The notes beneath the pieces are model-generated. The model saw nothing but the letters and a program-made list of their open reading frames with translations, ran no database searches and was not told the origin of the DNA. A program made the position numbers and the translations under genes. Below are positions 24,407 to 32,862 of a stretch of 64,000 bases of DNA, piece by piece; the first letter of the stretch is position 1, and every line of letters begins with the position of its first letter. Source of the stretch: [Mycobacterium] vasticus. GTDB lineage: Bacteria; Actinomycetota; Actinomycetes; Mycobacteriales; Mycobacteriaceae. The stretch spans positions 1,709,647 to 1,773,646 of the forward strand of contig NZ_CP084028.1 in the NCBI RefSeq assembly GCF_020181595.1, in the 5' to 3' direction.

Positions 24407-26089
24407 TCAGCGCTGCGGTGCTGCAGTCAGCGCGCTGCGCGGGATGTCGAGCGTGGCGATCGGGTACCACCCCTGGGCGTCGCGTCCATCGCGAGCCAGG
24501 TGCATGGGGGGGTAGTCGACGACGTGGGAGGCATCAGGCTTGTGCTGCTGCCAGGTGACCGCGCCCTGAAGGGTGTAATGGCCCGGCGGCAGATCTGCGA
24601 CATCGAGCTGCACCGGCTCTTTCACTGATGCCGGAACGGGCTGTTCGGCCGCGGCGCCGGGGCCCCCGTCGTGGACCAGTTCATGCAGGTCGACAGCGGA
24701 ATCGATGGTGCGGACCACCGTGCCGGAGAAATCGATCAGCCGGTAGCTCGGCGCCCAGCGCTCGGTCGTCGCGGCCGACCCGTAGTTGGTCCAGTTCACG
24801 GTGATCTTCGCGGTCCCGTCGCGCAGGGATTCCGACTTGGCTTGGCCTGCAACGGAGTACCGGTAGCCGGCGGCCACATTGGCGTCAGCCCATAACAGGT
24901 ACAGCTCCGGCTTCATCGGCTGGTCGGAGTTCCGGTCGGCGAAATTGACGCTGGACGTCATCGACACGTGGTACCTGACGATGTCGCGCAGGCCTTTGCG
25001 GTAGTAATCGGCGGCGTCGGTGCCCTCCGGCAACTCGCACCATTCGGTGATCACCGGTGCGGTCAGCATCCGGCGTTCGAGCTTGTCGATGACCGGGTCT
25101 TTCGACGTCACGTAATAGGATTTGCTGGATTCTGCCCACACCGGAAGCGGCGCGTAGACACCCAGGCAGTCGGAACGTATTCCGACCGGCGCAGATAACC
25201 TTCGGGTGACGCCGTCGTCCAGCAACTCCCGCACGATTTCGGGATTGTTCGGTGTGACCACCAACTGGGTGTGCGGGAAGGCATCGACGTTGGCTTTGAC
25301 CAACCGTTCGATCGACGCCTTGGTGATGTTCTGATCCTTGAACTGACTGACGTAACCCAATGCGTCAGGGCTTTCGTAAGGCCCCGGTCCCGGCACGCCC
25401 AGTGCGTCGCGAAGGTAAGCGTTGTGGTTCTCGCTGAAATCGCCGTAGCCCGAGAATTCGAAGACGCTGAGCCGTTCGTCATGGTCGTAGCGGCGGCCCA
25501 GCGCGGCGAGCAACTCGGTGAAGTGGTCGAGATAGCCGGAGTCGTTCCAATTCGGGACCACATGGGTTATCGCCGGACCCGATGTGCCGGACGGGCCGGG
25601 GTGGCTGGTGGTTGTGCCGGGCAGGGTTCGTAGCCAGTCCGGGGACGCCGCGTTGGTGTCGTTCGGGTAGTGAGCGTTACAGCACGAGTTGTAGGCGTAG
25701 ACGCGCAGCGTCATGCGCATATGGCGGGTGGCCAATTGTGCCAAGGTGTCGTCGATGATGCGGAAGTCATACTTCTGATCGTCGGTTGCGTCGTGCGGCA
25801 GTGTGCGTGGATCGACGGGCTGGAGATCCCGCCACGCTATGCGCAGGCTCGCGTCGTAGGACTTCGGCCAATCCTGATACCGCTTCTGGGCCGGGTTGCC
25901 CTGGGGGAACAGCGTCACCATCAGGTCTTCGTACTGGCCGCGTGCTGGGTTGGAAAGCTCCTGTGCGCCCGCAGGAATCGGGGGGCTGATGACGGCCCGG
26001 AATATTTCGCCGCTGCCGGCCCCGCCGCACCCGGCCGAGGCGAACAGCAGCGAGCAGCCAAGGACCAGCCCGGTGAGCTTGCGAATCAT
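24407..26089 (-). CDS. Secreted lipoprotein with DUF4874/DUF4832-type glycoside-hydrolase-like fold
   Basis: This 560-residue protein has a lipoprotein signal ending ASAGC, so Cys21 would be lipidated. The body starts with SNPARGQYEDLM and contains LRIAWRDLQPVDP, the MTLRVYAYNSCC strand, VFEFSGYGDFSENHNAY and a C-terminal beta-domain. This pattern matches the DUF4874 (TIM-barrel-like) plus DUF4832 pair found in bacterial surface-glycan proteins. The assignment is by eye. It lies three bases after the GGDEF-EAL gene, so it is co-transcribed. It may process or bind the exported polysaccharide at the cell surface. Confidence 0.7.
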   Translation of the reverse strand: MIRKLTGLVLGCSLLFASAGCGGAGSGEIFRAVISPPIPAGAQELSNPARGQYEDLMVTLFPQGNPAQKRYQDWPKSYDASLRIAWRDLQPVDPRTLPHDATDDQKYDFRIIDDTLAQLATRHMRMTLRVYAYNSCCNAHYPNDTNAASPDWLRTLPGTTTSHPGPSGTSGPAITHVVPNWNDSGYLDHFTELLAALGRRYDHDERLSVFEFSGYGDFSENHNAYLRDALGVPGPGPYESPDALGYVSQFKDQNITKASIERLVKANVDAFPHTQLVVTPNNPEIVRELLDDGVTRRLSAPVGIRSDCLGVYAPLPVWAESSKSYYVTSKDPVIDKLERRMLTAPVITEWCELPEGTDAADYYRKGLRDIVRYHVSMTSSVNFADRNSDQPMKPELYLLWADANVAAGYRYSVAGQAKSESLRDGTAKITVNWTNYGSAATTERWAPSYRLIDFSGTVVRTIDSAVDLHELVHDGGPGAAAEQPVPASVKEPVQLDVADLPPGHYTLQGAVTWQQHKPDASHVVDYPPMHLARDGRDAQGWYPIATLDIPRSALTAAPQR

Positions 26090-26092
26090 CGT

Positions 26093-27946
26093 TCAGATCA
26101 CCAGGGCCTGGCTGTCGGCGAGGAAGGGCATCGGCATCCAGCGGGAGGCCAGTAGGGCCTGCGCACCGGTAGAGGGCAACGGGCGGGAGAACAAATAGCC
26201 TTGCGCCCGGTGGCAGCCGTGCCGCATCAAGGTCAGCGCCGCGGCCGACGTTTCCACGCCTTCGGCGACCACCTGAAGGCCGAACGCATCTGCAAGGGCG
26301 ATGATTGCCCGCACGATCGCCAAATCGCCTGCATTGGAACCCAGCTCGCGCACAAACACGGTGTCGATCTTGAGCGTGTCGACCGGAAGATCCTTCAGGT
26401 GCGACAGGACAGCGTAACCAGTGCCGAAGTCATCGATGGCGATCTGAACCCCCGCCTCACGCAGTTCGGCCAAGGTACGTCGGGTGTTCTCGATGTTCCG
26501 GACCACCGCGCGTTCGGTGATTTCCAGGCAGAGTGCTCCGGGGGGCAGTCCGAACTCGTCGATGGTCTCGACGACGTGCTGGACGAATCCGCGGCTGGCC
26601 AACTGGATCGGGGAAACGTTGACGCGCATCGTGGTGTTGGGCCGGACGCCCTCTGCCTGCCACCGACTGAACTCGGCACACGCCGTACGCAGCACCCATC
26701 GCCCCAGATCGCCGGCGAGATTGGTTGATTCGGCGATACCGATGAACGATCCCGGCAGCAGCAGACCTTGGGTGGGGTGCCGCCAGCGGACCAGTGCTTC
26801 CACCGCCACGATCGCCCCGCTCCACAGGTCCACTTCGGGCTGGTAGTAGAGCAGCAGGGACTCGTCGTCGATCTCGCCCTGCAGATGCAATTCGATGTCC
26901 TTGCGGAACAAGCTTTTCATCGACATGTCCTCGGTGGAACTCACCGCTTGGTTACCGCCGCCGCGTTTGGCCGCGAGGACGGCTTCGTCGGCGCGGTGCA
27001 ACAATTCGGCGGCGCTGTCATGCCCCGGTATGCCGACCGCCACGCCCACGCTGGCAGTGCTGGTCACGGTGTGACCATGAATGTCGACGCGTTCGCGCAG
27101 GGAGCGCTGAAGCCGGTCGGCGAATTTCTCGGCATCGGCCGGCGACATCGGCCGATCCGGAATAACGACGAATTCGTCGCCACCGATCCGTCCGACCATG
27201 CTCCGTGTTCCAGCCTGAGCGCGCAGGCGCCTCCCGAAATCTTGGATGAACCAGTCTCCGGCGGTGTGTCCGAGTAGGTCGTTGATCGGCTTCAGCCGGT
27301 CCAGATCGATGTAGAAAATTCCAACGGGGCCAAGCATTTCCGGCGCGAGCCGCTCGGACAGATATTCGACGAGGGCACGACGGTTGTGCAGACCGGTCAG
27401 GTCATCGTGATCGGCCAGATACCGCAATCGGTCCTCGGCGACGATGCGGGCCTGAGCTTGGGCGAACAAGGACGCAATCGCCTCGATGGTATTGAGTTCT
27501 TCTGACCGCCACTTGGCGCGACGGTATTTCACCAGCGCGAGCATTCCGGTGGTCACCGTTCCCGATAGGAGCGGAGCGGCGGCTATCGACAACGATTCGT
27601 TGCGGTGGTTGGCGGGGATCTGGCGCACGTAGCCGGAGAGCTCCGGATCGGGTTGGATCACCGAAAGCTTCTTGAGGTGGGCGCAGGCCGCGAAGACCGG
27701 ATCGGCGGTGGTGAAGGAGACCACCGCCAGCGGATCGGGGTCCGGCGGGTCGGCTCGCGGTGGCCACTCCGTGACCAGTTTCGATGCCCTGATCTCGTGG
27801 TCGTTACGACGCAGGAACGCGGCATCGACACCGAGCTGATCGACGAGTGTCTTCAGGACCTGTTCGCTGACCGCGACGGTGGTGGAGGGGGTCGCGGCCA
27901 TCAGCTGGGTGGCGATCGAAGTTACCAGCGCCAATCTGTTGGCCAC
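26093..27946 (-). CDS. GAF-GGDEF-EAL cyclic-di-GMP signalling protein
   Basis: This 617-residue protein has a GAF-like sensor (about 20-165), a GGDEF domain with intact GGDEF (255-259) and FYIDLDRLKPIND, then an EAL domain with EALVRW (383-388), EITERA, DDFGTG (506-511), LKID and AEGVET. Both catalytic signatures look complete, so it could both make and degrade c-di-GMP. No transmembrane segment is evident, so it is probably cytoplasmic. It is in an operon with the surface lipoprotein, which ties c-di-GMP turnover to this polysaccharide locus. Confidence 0.9.
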   Translation of the reverse strand: MANRLALVTSIATQLMAATPSTTVAVSEQVLKTLVDQLGVDAAFLRRNDHEIRASKLVTEWPPRADPPDPDPLAVVSFTTADPVFAACAHLKKLSVIQPDPELSGYVRQIPANHRNESLSIAAAPLLSGTVTTGMLALVKYRRAKWRSEELNTIEAIASLFAQAQARIVAEDRLRYLADHDDLTGLHNRRALVEYLSERLAPEMLGPVGIFYIDLDRLKPINDLLGHTAGDWFIQDFGRRLRAQAGTRSMVGRIGGDEFVVIPDRPMSPADAEKFADRLQRSLRERVDIHGHTVTSTASVGVAVGIPGHDSAAELLHRADEAVLAAKRGGGNQAVSSTEDMSMKSLFRKDIELHLQGEIDDESLLLYYQPEVDLWSGAIVAVEALVRWRHPTQGLLLPGSFIGIAESTNLAGDLGRWVLRTACAEFSRWQAEGVRPNTTMRVNVSPIQLASRGFVQHVVETIDEFGLPPGALCLEITERAVVRNIENTRRTLAELREAGVQIAIDDFGTGYAVLSHLKDLPVDTLKIDTVFVRELGSNAGDLAIVRAIIALADAFGLQVVAEGVETSAAALTLMRHGCHRAQGYLFSRPLPSTGAQALLASRWMPMPFLADSQALVI

Positions 27947-28154
27947 GATGTCCTTCCCAGACGACTGGGCTGATGCCGCAGTTAAGCATATTCCTAATCG
28001 GCGAAGGACACGAAAGTTTCCCGACGATCCGCGTCGACGTTACGACAGCGTCTGTGAGCCGCAACCTGCGGGTCATCAAAAGCTGCCCGCTGGCGCTGTC
28101 ATCCGACCATAGATGGAGCTAGGACCGTGAGCGGTATCGTGGTACCGTCTAGAT
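27947..28154. other. Intergenic region upstream of the GGDEF-EAL gene
   Basis: This stretch holds no convincing gene. The leftward GGDEF-EAL promoter must lie here, and TATGCT on the minus strand (about 27987-27992) is a possible -10. The sequence is less GC-rich than its surroundings near 27980-28030. The right end carries GGTATC, a half-site of the palindrome at the expected distance from the next box. Confidence 0.3.
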
Positions 28155-28201
28155 CATCCGAAACGTACGGATATTGTCCATTTTAGTGGAGGAATGGTTT
28201 G
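28155..28201 (+). promoter_or_regulatory. Orphan copy of the polysaccharide-operon promoter and leader start
   Basis: This 47-base segment is co-linear with 3246-3292 without gaps. The CATCC box matches at 14 of 19 positions, and GTGGAGGAATGGTTTG at 28186 matches the leader-start region GTGGATGAACGGTTTG at 14 of 16, at the same offset of 31 bases. It points rightward but no polysaccharide gene follows. The next recognised gene (MarR) is on the opposite strand. Confidence 0.45.
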
Positions 28202-28417
28202 CAGTCTGTGGGCGTGGCTTACAGCGCATGCAGTCCGGACTTCACCGAGGCGCCCGCTCGGCGCCTCCCTCAGCTTCGCCCGGGGCACCTCGAGGGGTCC
28301 GCACCGCCGATTGCTGCCGCCCGTCGAGACGGGTTGGCGCCGGGGGTGCGGTTGTGCCGACGTACCGGGCGTTGTACTTTCCGCCGGCGTTCTTTCTGCC
28401 GGCCGGAGCGCGCCTAG
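28199..28417 (+). CDS. Small ORF of doubtful coding status after the orphan promoter
   Basis: A TTG at 28199 lies six bases after GGAGG (28188-28192) and opens a 72-residue frame rich in Arg and Cys (ending CTFRRRSFCRPERA). An alternative frame from GTG 28186 (leader-like VEEWFAVCGRG) stays open into the antisense of the MarR gene. Neither resembles a known family. The region may be the truncated 5' remnant of a former polysaccharide gene. Confidence 0.2.
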   Translation: MQSVGVAYSACSPDFTEAPARRLPQLRPGHLEGSAPPIAAARRDGLAPGVRLCRRTGRCTFRRRSFCRPERA

Positions 28418-28863
28418 CGGACGGGTCGCGCCGGGGCGGTGTCGGCCAGGAAGCGGCGCAGCACCTCGACCGCGCCGGCAAGCGTGCGGCGGTCTTCGGG
28501 AGCCAGCCGGTCCAGCTCCGGATCGATCGCCGCCGCCCGGTCTTGGCGAACCCGGGCCAGCGTGTCCACGCCCTTGCCGGTGATGCGGATCAGCACCGCG
28601 CGGGCGTCCTGGGGATCGGTGGCGCGGGTGGTCAGACCGGCGTCCTCGAGGCGGCGCACCTGGGTGGTCATCGTCGGCTGCGAGCAGTGGTCCACGGCGG
28701 CCAGCTCCGAGATCCGGGCCTCATCGAGGCCTTCGATGGTGGACAGCAGTCGGGCCTGTGCGCCCGGGATCGGCAGCGCGACCCGCTGGGTCGCCAGCCT
28801 GTTGAGCCGGGCGACGACGCTGAGCAAGTCGGCACCCAGACTGGCAGGGACCGGGACTACCAT
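28414..28863 (-). CDS. MarR-family transcriptional regulator
   Basis: This 149-residue protein has the MarR winged-helix layout: PIPGAQARLLSTIEGLDEARISELAAVDHCSQPTMTTQVRRLEDAGL is the HTH, and RATDPQDARAVLIRITGKG is the wing with the conserved DxR. It is divergent from an ECF transporter gene, with an 88-base gap holding a palindrome. From memory the arrangement matches M. tuberculosis Rv2327 beside Rv2326c-Rv2325c. It probably regulates that transporter and itself in response to a small ligand. Confidence 0.85.
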   Translation of the reverse strand: MVVPVPASLGADLLSVVARLNRLATQRVALPIPGAQARLLSTIEGLDEARISELAAVDHCSQPTMTTQVRRLEDAGLTTRATDPQDARAVLIRITGKGVDTLARVRQDRAAAIDPELDRLAPEDRRTLAGAVEVLRRFLADTAPARPVR

Positions 28864-28878
28864 CCTGTCAGTATTTCA

Positions 28879-28891
28879 TCAGCTTTGCTGA
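28879..28891. promoter_or_regulatory. Candidate MarR operator (TCAGC-TTT-GCTGA)
   Basis: A perfect inverted repeat with five-base arms and a three-base spacer lies 15 bases from the MarR ATG, in the shared divergent promoter region. Size and placement suit a MarR dimer site controlling both directions. Confidence 0.4.
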
Positions 28892-28951
28892 ACACGACAA
28901 TCGGCCTGCGGCGCGAGCCGCGCTGTCCCCGGCGGCTGGCAGAATCGACGG

Positions 28952-31000
28952 GTGACCAAGACCGGCCAGGACAACACCCGAGTCCGGCCTCGGTCGATGC
29001 AGCCGGTCGAGATGGCGCAGGCCGCGGTGATGGCCGCACTGTGCGCGGCGACGGCGATCATCGCGGTGGTCGTGCCCTTTGCCGGCGGGTTGGCGCTGCT
29101 CGGCACGGTGCCAATGGGCTTACTGGCCTACCGGGACCGGCTCCGGGTGCTGATCGCCGCCACGGTGGCCGCCGCGACCATCGCCTTCCTGATCGCCGGC
29201 ATGGGCGGATTCATGACGGTGGTCAACTGCGCCTACATCGGCGGGCTGACCGGCGTCATCAAACGGCATCGCCGTGGCCTGCCGACGGTGATCGCCGCCT
29301 CCGTGGTGGCCGGGGCACTGTTCGGCGCCGTCGCGGTGCTGGCGTTGACCGTGCTGGCGCGGCTGCGCCACCTCATCTTCGACGCGATCACCGCCAACGT
29401 GCAGGGCGTCGCCGCGGCCATGGACCAGGTACCGCTACCGGAATTCCACCGGGCCGCAGACGATCTCACCGGATTTTTCGGGATGCTGCTGCGGCACTGG
29501 CAGTTGCTGATCCTGGCGCAGTCGATCGTCAGCATCGTGATCGTCTCGCTGCTCGGCTGGTGGGCGCTGTCGCGGGTGCTCGACCGGCTGCGCGGGGTGC
29601 CCGACGTCCACAAATTGGAGCTGCCCGCTGACAGCGGCCCCGTCGCGCCGGTCCCGGTCCGGCTGAATCAGGTGCGGTTCCGCTACCCGCAAACCGGCCA
29701 CGACGCCCTGGGCCCGCTGAGTCTGGAAGTCCAGGCCGGTGAACACGTCGCCGTCACCGGCGCCAACGGCTCGGGCAAGACCACCCTGATGCTGTTGCTG
29801 GCCGGGCGCGCACCCACGGCCGGCACCGTCGAGCGTCCCGGCTCGGTGGGCCTGGGCGCCCTCGGCGGGACCGCGGTCGTCATGCAGCACCCGGAGAGTC
29901 AGGTGCTGGGCACCCGGGTCGCCGACGACGTGGTGTGGGGGCTGCCGGCGGGCACAACCACCGATGTCGACCGGCTGCTGGAGGAGGTCGGCCTGACCGG
30001 CTTCGCCGAGCGTGACACCGGTGGCCTGTCCGGCGGTGAGCTGCAGCGCCTGGCGGTGGCCGCGGCCCTGGCCCGCGAGCCGGCGCTGTTGATCGCCGAC
30101 GAGGTCACCAGCATGGTCGATCCGCAGGGGCGCGACGTGCTGCTGCGGGTGCTGTCGGGGCTCGCCGGATCAGCCGGGCGGCATCGCACGTCATTGGTGC
30201 ACATCACCCACTACAACGATGAGGTGGGCAGCGCCGACCGGATCATCGACCTCAGCGGCTCGCCGGACAACACCGCGATGGTCGAGACCGCCGAAGTCCC
30301 GGCGGCACCCGCCAACGTCGCGGCCGGCCACTCCGGCCCGCCGGTACTGGAACTGTCCGGTGTCGGGCACGAATACGGCAGCCGCACCCCGTGGGCCAAG
30401 ACCGCACTGCGCGACATCAGCTTCACCGTCGAGGAGGGCGACGGGCTGCTGATCCACGGCGGCAACGGCTCGGGCAAGTCGACGCTGGCGTGGATCATTG
30501 CCGGCCTGACGACACCGACCAGCGGCACCTGCCTGCTCGGTGGGCGTCCCGCCGACGAGCAGGTAGGGGCGGTCGCTTTGTCGTTCCAAGCGGCCCGGCT
30601 GCAGCTGATGCGCAGCCACGTGGGGCTGGAAGTTGCCTCGGCAGCAGGGTTTTCGCCGCACGACCAGGCCCGGGTTTATAGCGCGCTGGCGGCTGTGGGC
30701 CTGGACGCGGCACTGGCCGGCCGGCGTATCGACCAACTCAGCGGAGGTCAGATGCGCCGCCTGGTGTTGGCCGGGCTGTTGGCCCGGGCTCCGCGAGCGT
30801 TGATCCTCGACGAGCCGCTGGCCGGCCTGGACGCCACCAGCCGGGAGGGGCTGCTGCGGCTGCTGGAGGATCTGCGGCGCGACACCGGCCTGACCGTGGT
30901 GGTCATCTCCCACGACTTCGCCGGACTGGGGGAGTTGTGCCCGAGGACCCTGCACCTGCGCAACGGGGTGCTGGTGCCGGCGCCGGCGGGTGCGGCATGA
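28952..31000 (+). CDS. ECF-type transporter: membrane domain fused to two ABC ATPase domains
   Basis: This 682-residue protein starts from GTG 28952. Residues 20-215 form a hydrophobic substrate-specificity-like domain with about six membrane segments. Two ABC ATPases follow. The first has Walker A GANGSGKT (270-277), signature LSGGE (359-363) and LLIADE (379-384). The second has GGNGSGKS (503-510), LSGGQ (596-600) and LILDE (617-621). With the EcfT-like next gene it forms an energy-coupling-factor importer for a vitamin, cofactor precursor or metal; the substrate is unknown. It resembles M. tuberculosis Rv2326c. It overlaps the next gene by four bases. Confidence 0.9.
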   Translation: MTKTGQDNTRVRPRSMQPVEMAQAAVMAALCAATAIIAVVVPFAGGLALLGTVPMGLLAYRDRLRVLIAATVAAATIAFLIAGMGGFMTVVNCAYIGGLTGVIKRHRRGLPTVIAASVVAGALFGAVAVLALTVLARLRHLIFDAITANVQGVAAAMDQVPLPEFHRAADDLTGFFGMLLRHWQLLILAQSIVSIVIVSLLGWWALSRVLDRLRGVPDVHKLELPADSGPVAPVPVRLNQVRFRYPQTGHDALGPLSLEVQAGEHVAVTGANGSGKTTLMLLLAGRAPTAGTVERPGSVGLGALGGTAVVMQHPESQVLGTRVADDVVWGLPAGTTTDVDRLLEEVGLTGFAERDTGGLSGGELQRLAVAAALAREPALLIADEVTSMVDPQGRDVLLRVLSGLAGSAGRHRTSLVHITHYNDEVGSADRIIDLSGSPDNTAMVETAEVPAAPANVAAGHSGPPVLELSGVGHEYGSRTPWAKTALRDISFTVEEGDGLLIHGGNGSGKSTLAWIIAGLTTPTSGTCLLGGRPADEQVGAVALSFQAARLQLMRSHVGLEVASAAGFSPHDQARVYSALAAVGLDAALAGRRIDQLSGGQMRRLVLAGLLARAPRALILDEPLAGLDATSREGLLRLLEDLRRDTGLTVVVISHDFAGLGELCPRTLHLRNGVLVPAPAGAA

Positions 31001-31806
31001 CCGCGACGACGCGTCCGACCCCGCGTCCGGTGGTGCTGCTGCGTCCGGTGCCCGGCGACTCGGCCGTGCACCGGTTGTGGGCGGGGACCAAACTGATCGT
31101 CGTCTTCGGCATCTCGGTGCTGCTGACCTTCTACCCGGGCTGGGCGCCGATCGGCGCGGTGGCACTACTGGTGTTCGCCGCGGCGAGGATCGCCCGGATT
31201 CCGCGGGGCGCGCTGCCGTCGGTACCGCGCTGGCTGTGGGTGCTTCTCGTGATCGGCGGAGCCACCGCGGCCATGGCCGGCGGCGACCCGGCCGGCTTGG
31301 GTGGGCTGTTGAACTTCCTGCGGATCACCGCGCTGTCGATCGTGCTCCTGGGGTTGGGTGCGATGGTGTCGTGGACCACCAATGTCGCCGACATCGCGCC
31401 GGCGGTGGCCACGCTCGGCCGGCCACTGCGTCTGCTGCGAATCCCGGTGGACGACTGGGCCGTTGCGCTGGCACTGGCGCTGCGCGCCTTCCCGATGCTG
31501 ATCGACGAGTTCCGGGTGCTCTACGCCGCCCGCCGGCTGCGGCCCCGGCCCCGACCGCGCACCCGGCGAGAACGACGGCGGCGGTGGGCGCGTGAGGCGA
31601 TCGACCTCATCACGGCGGCCATCACCGTCACGCTGCGCCGTGCCGACGAGATGGGGGATGCGATCACCGCGCGCGGCGGGGTCGGCCAGATTTCGGCATA
31701 CCCGGCGAGAGCGGGACTGGCTGACGCGGTGGCCCTGACCCTGGTCGCCGTGGTGTGTGGGGCGGCGCTGGCCCTGGAGCTGACGGTGCTGACCACCACC
31801 GGATAG
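30997..31806 (+). CDS. ECF transporter transmembrane coupling protein (EcfT/CbiQ family)
   Basis: This 269-residue membrane protein of EcfT type begins with [25 protein letters not shown]. It has about five hydrophobic helices and a C-terminal cytoplasmic coupling helix containing [11 protein letters not shown], the Ala-Arg-Gly motif that docks on the ATPases. The basic linker ([16 protein letters not shown]) is typical of actinobacterial members. It overlaps the fused ATPase gene as ATGA. It resembles M. tuberculosis Rv2325c. Confidence 0.85.
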   Translation: MTATTRPTPRPVVLLRPVPGDSAVHRLWAGTKLIVVFGISVLLTFYPGWAPIGAVALLVFAAARIARIPRGALPSVPRWLWVLLVIGGATAAMAGGDPAGLGGLLNFLRITALSIVLLGLGAMVSWTTNVADIAPAVATLGRPLRLLRIPVDDWAVALALALRAFPMLIDEFRVLYAARRLRPRPRPRTRRERRRRWAREAIDLITAAITVTLRRADEMGDAITARGGVGQISAYPARAGLADAVALTLVAVVCGAALALELTVLTTTG

Positions 31807-31847
31807 GTTCGTCGCCACTTCGCCGTCTCCCGCTCGCCGCCACGCCG

Positions 31848-31903
31848 CGAGATTGCATTCACGCAGGATTTTCGCCGTTTTTTCCTGCATGGTTGCAATC
31901 TCG
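31848..31903. repeat. 56-bp hairpin repeat, left copy
   Basis: The outer arms CGAGATTGCA and TGCAATCTCG are perfectly complementary, and the inner CAGGA/TCCTG arms extend the hairpin. A second 56-base copy at 32790-32845 is identical at 47 of 56 positions, with nearly all differences in the central loop. The two copies bracket one gene. The left copy lies 37 bases upstream of the chosen ATG, in the promoter region. Confidence 0.7.
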
Positions 31904-31939
31904 GCGCGTTGTCGGTGCCGACGTGCATGCTCGCCGGGT

Positions 31940-32812
31940 ATGAAGGCATTTCTCGGCAGCGAAGCGGTCGCTGAAGGCGTGGTATCCCGACATCGGCTGG
32001 GACGGTACCGACGCATCTACCCCGACGTCTACCTACCCGATGACCGGCCCGCGTCTTCGCTGCGCGACCGGATCGACGGGGCCTGGCTGTGGTCGCATCG
32101 CCGCGGCGTTATCGCCGGTGTTGCGGCGTCCGCACGGCACGGCGCGCGCTGGGTCGATGATGACGTGGTGATCGAGATGTTGCTGTGTAATGGCCGGCCA
32201 CCGAGCGGAGTAATGACGCGCAACGAGACGTTCGCCGATGACGAGGTGACTGTTGTCCGGGGAATCCGGGTCACCACGCCTGCCCGCACCGCTTTCGATT
32301 TGGGCCGCCACCTGCCGCGCGGGCAGGCGCTGGCGCGGATGGATGCGTTGATGCGGGCGACGCCATTCGCAGTCGAGCGTGTCCGCATGCTGGCGGATCG
32401 GTACCCGGGCGCCAGAGGACTGTGCCAGCTTCGGGAATTACTGCCACTGGTCGACGGCGGTGCGGCATCCCTGAAGAAGAGCTGGTTGCGACTGTTGCTT
32501 ATTGATGCGGGGTTCCCGGTCCCGACGACGCAGATCCCGGTGCACATCAACTATCACCTGTTCGCCATGCTCGATATGGGGTGGGAAGAGTTCGGCGTCG
32601 CCGCGGAGTACGACGGGGACCAGCACCGTACCGATCGTCGTGAGTACGTCCGTGGTGAACGCCGCGAGCGCAAGCTGCCTCAATTGGGCTGGCTCAAGAT
32701 CAAGGTGATCGCCGAGGATCGGTCCGACGACGTGATCGCGCGGGTCTATGGCGCGCTGAGGTCCCGTGGATGGCGGGGCACTCTCACGCCGAGATTGCAC
32801 TCACGCAGGTGA
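31940..32812 (+). CDS. DUF559/VSR-like nuclease-fold protein with AbiEi-like N-terminus
   Basis: This 290-residue protein has an N-terminal winged-helix-like region (VAEGVVSRHRLGRYRRIYPDVYLP) as in AbiEi-type antitoxin proteins, and VTTPARTAFDLGRHLPRGQALARMDALM in the middle. The C-terminus matches DUF559/very-short-patch-repair nuclease folds: MLDMGWEEFGVAAEYDGDQH, then RGERRERKLPQLGWLKIKV. ATG 31940 gives the usual N-terminus; an upstream in-frame ATG at 31853 lies inside the hairpin repeat. The last residues (PRLHSRR) and stop are encoded by the right-hand repeat. Substrate is unknown. Confidence 0.65.
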   Translation: MKAFLGSEAVAEGVVSRHRLGRYRRIYPDVYLPDDRPASSLRDRIDGAWLWSHRRGVIAGVAASARHGARWVDDDVVIEMLLCNGRPPSGVMTRNETFADDEVTVVRGIRVTTPARTAFDLGRHLPRGQALARMDALMRATPFAVERVRMLADRYPGARGLCQLRELLPLVDGGAASLKKSWLRLLLIDAGFPVPTTQIPVHINYHLFAMLDMGWEEFGVAAEYDGDQHRTDRREYVRGERRERKLPQLGWLKIKVIAEDRSDDVIARVYGALRSRGWRGTLTPRLHSRR

Positions 32813-32845
32813 TTTCGCGACTTTTCCTGCATGGTTGCAATCTCG
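32790..32845. repeat. 56-bp hairpin repeat, right copy
   Basis: This copy is in the same orientation as the left one, with the same perfect CGAGATTGCA/TGCAATCTCG arms. It contains the stop codon of the nuclease-like gene and sits between that gene and the convergent uspC. It could act as a bidirectional terminator as well as a mobile or structured repeat. Confidence 0.7.
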
Positions 32846-32862
32846 GGCAGTAGCGGAAACCG

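Noticed and set aside
1..28000. Prophage or integrative element carrying the polysaccharide locus
   Set aside because: No integrase, transposase, phage structural gene or flanking att repeat was seen in the window. Modular gene content alone does not show transfer.
28174..29631. Long rightward open frame (485 codons) crossing the MarR gene and the start of the ECF gene
   Set aside because: It is antisense to a clear MarR protein and out of frame with the ECF transporter. Its composition (Arg/Gly/Ala-rich, no domain) is typical of a high-GC shadow frame.
32813..32862. Simple rho-independent terminator after the nuclease-like gene
   Set aside because: The hairpin lacks a following T tract, and an equal copy lies upstream of the gene, so a repeat element explains it better. 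Termination could still be a side effect.
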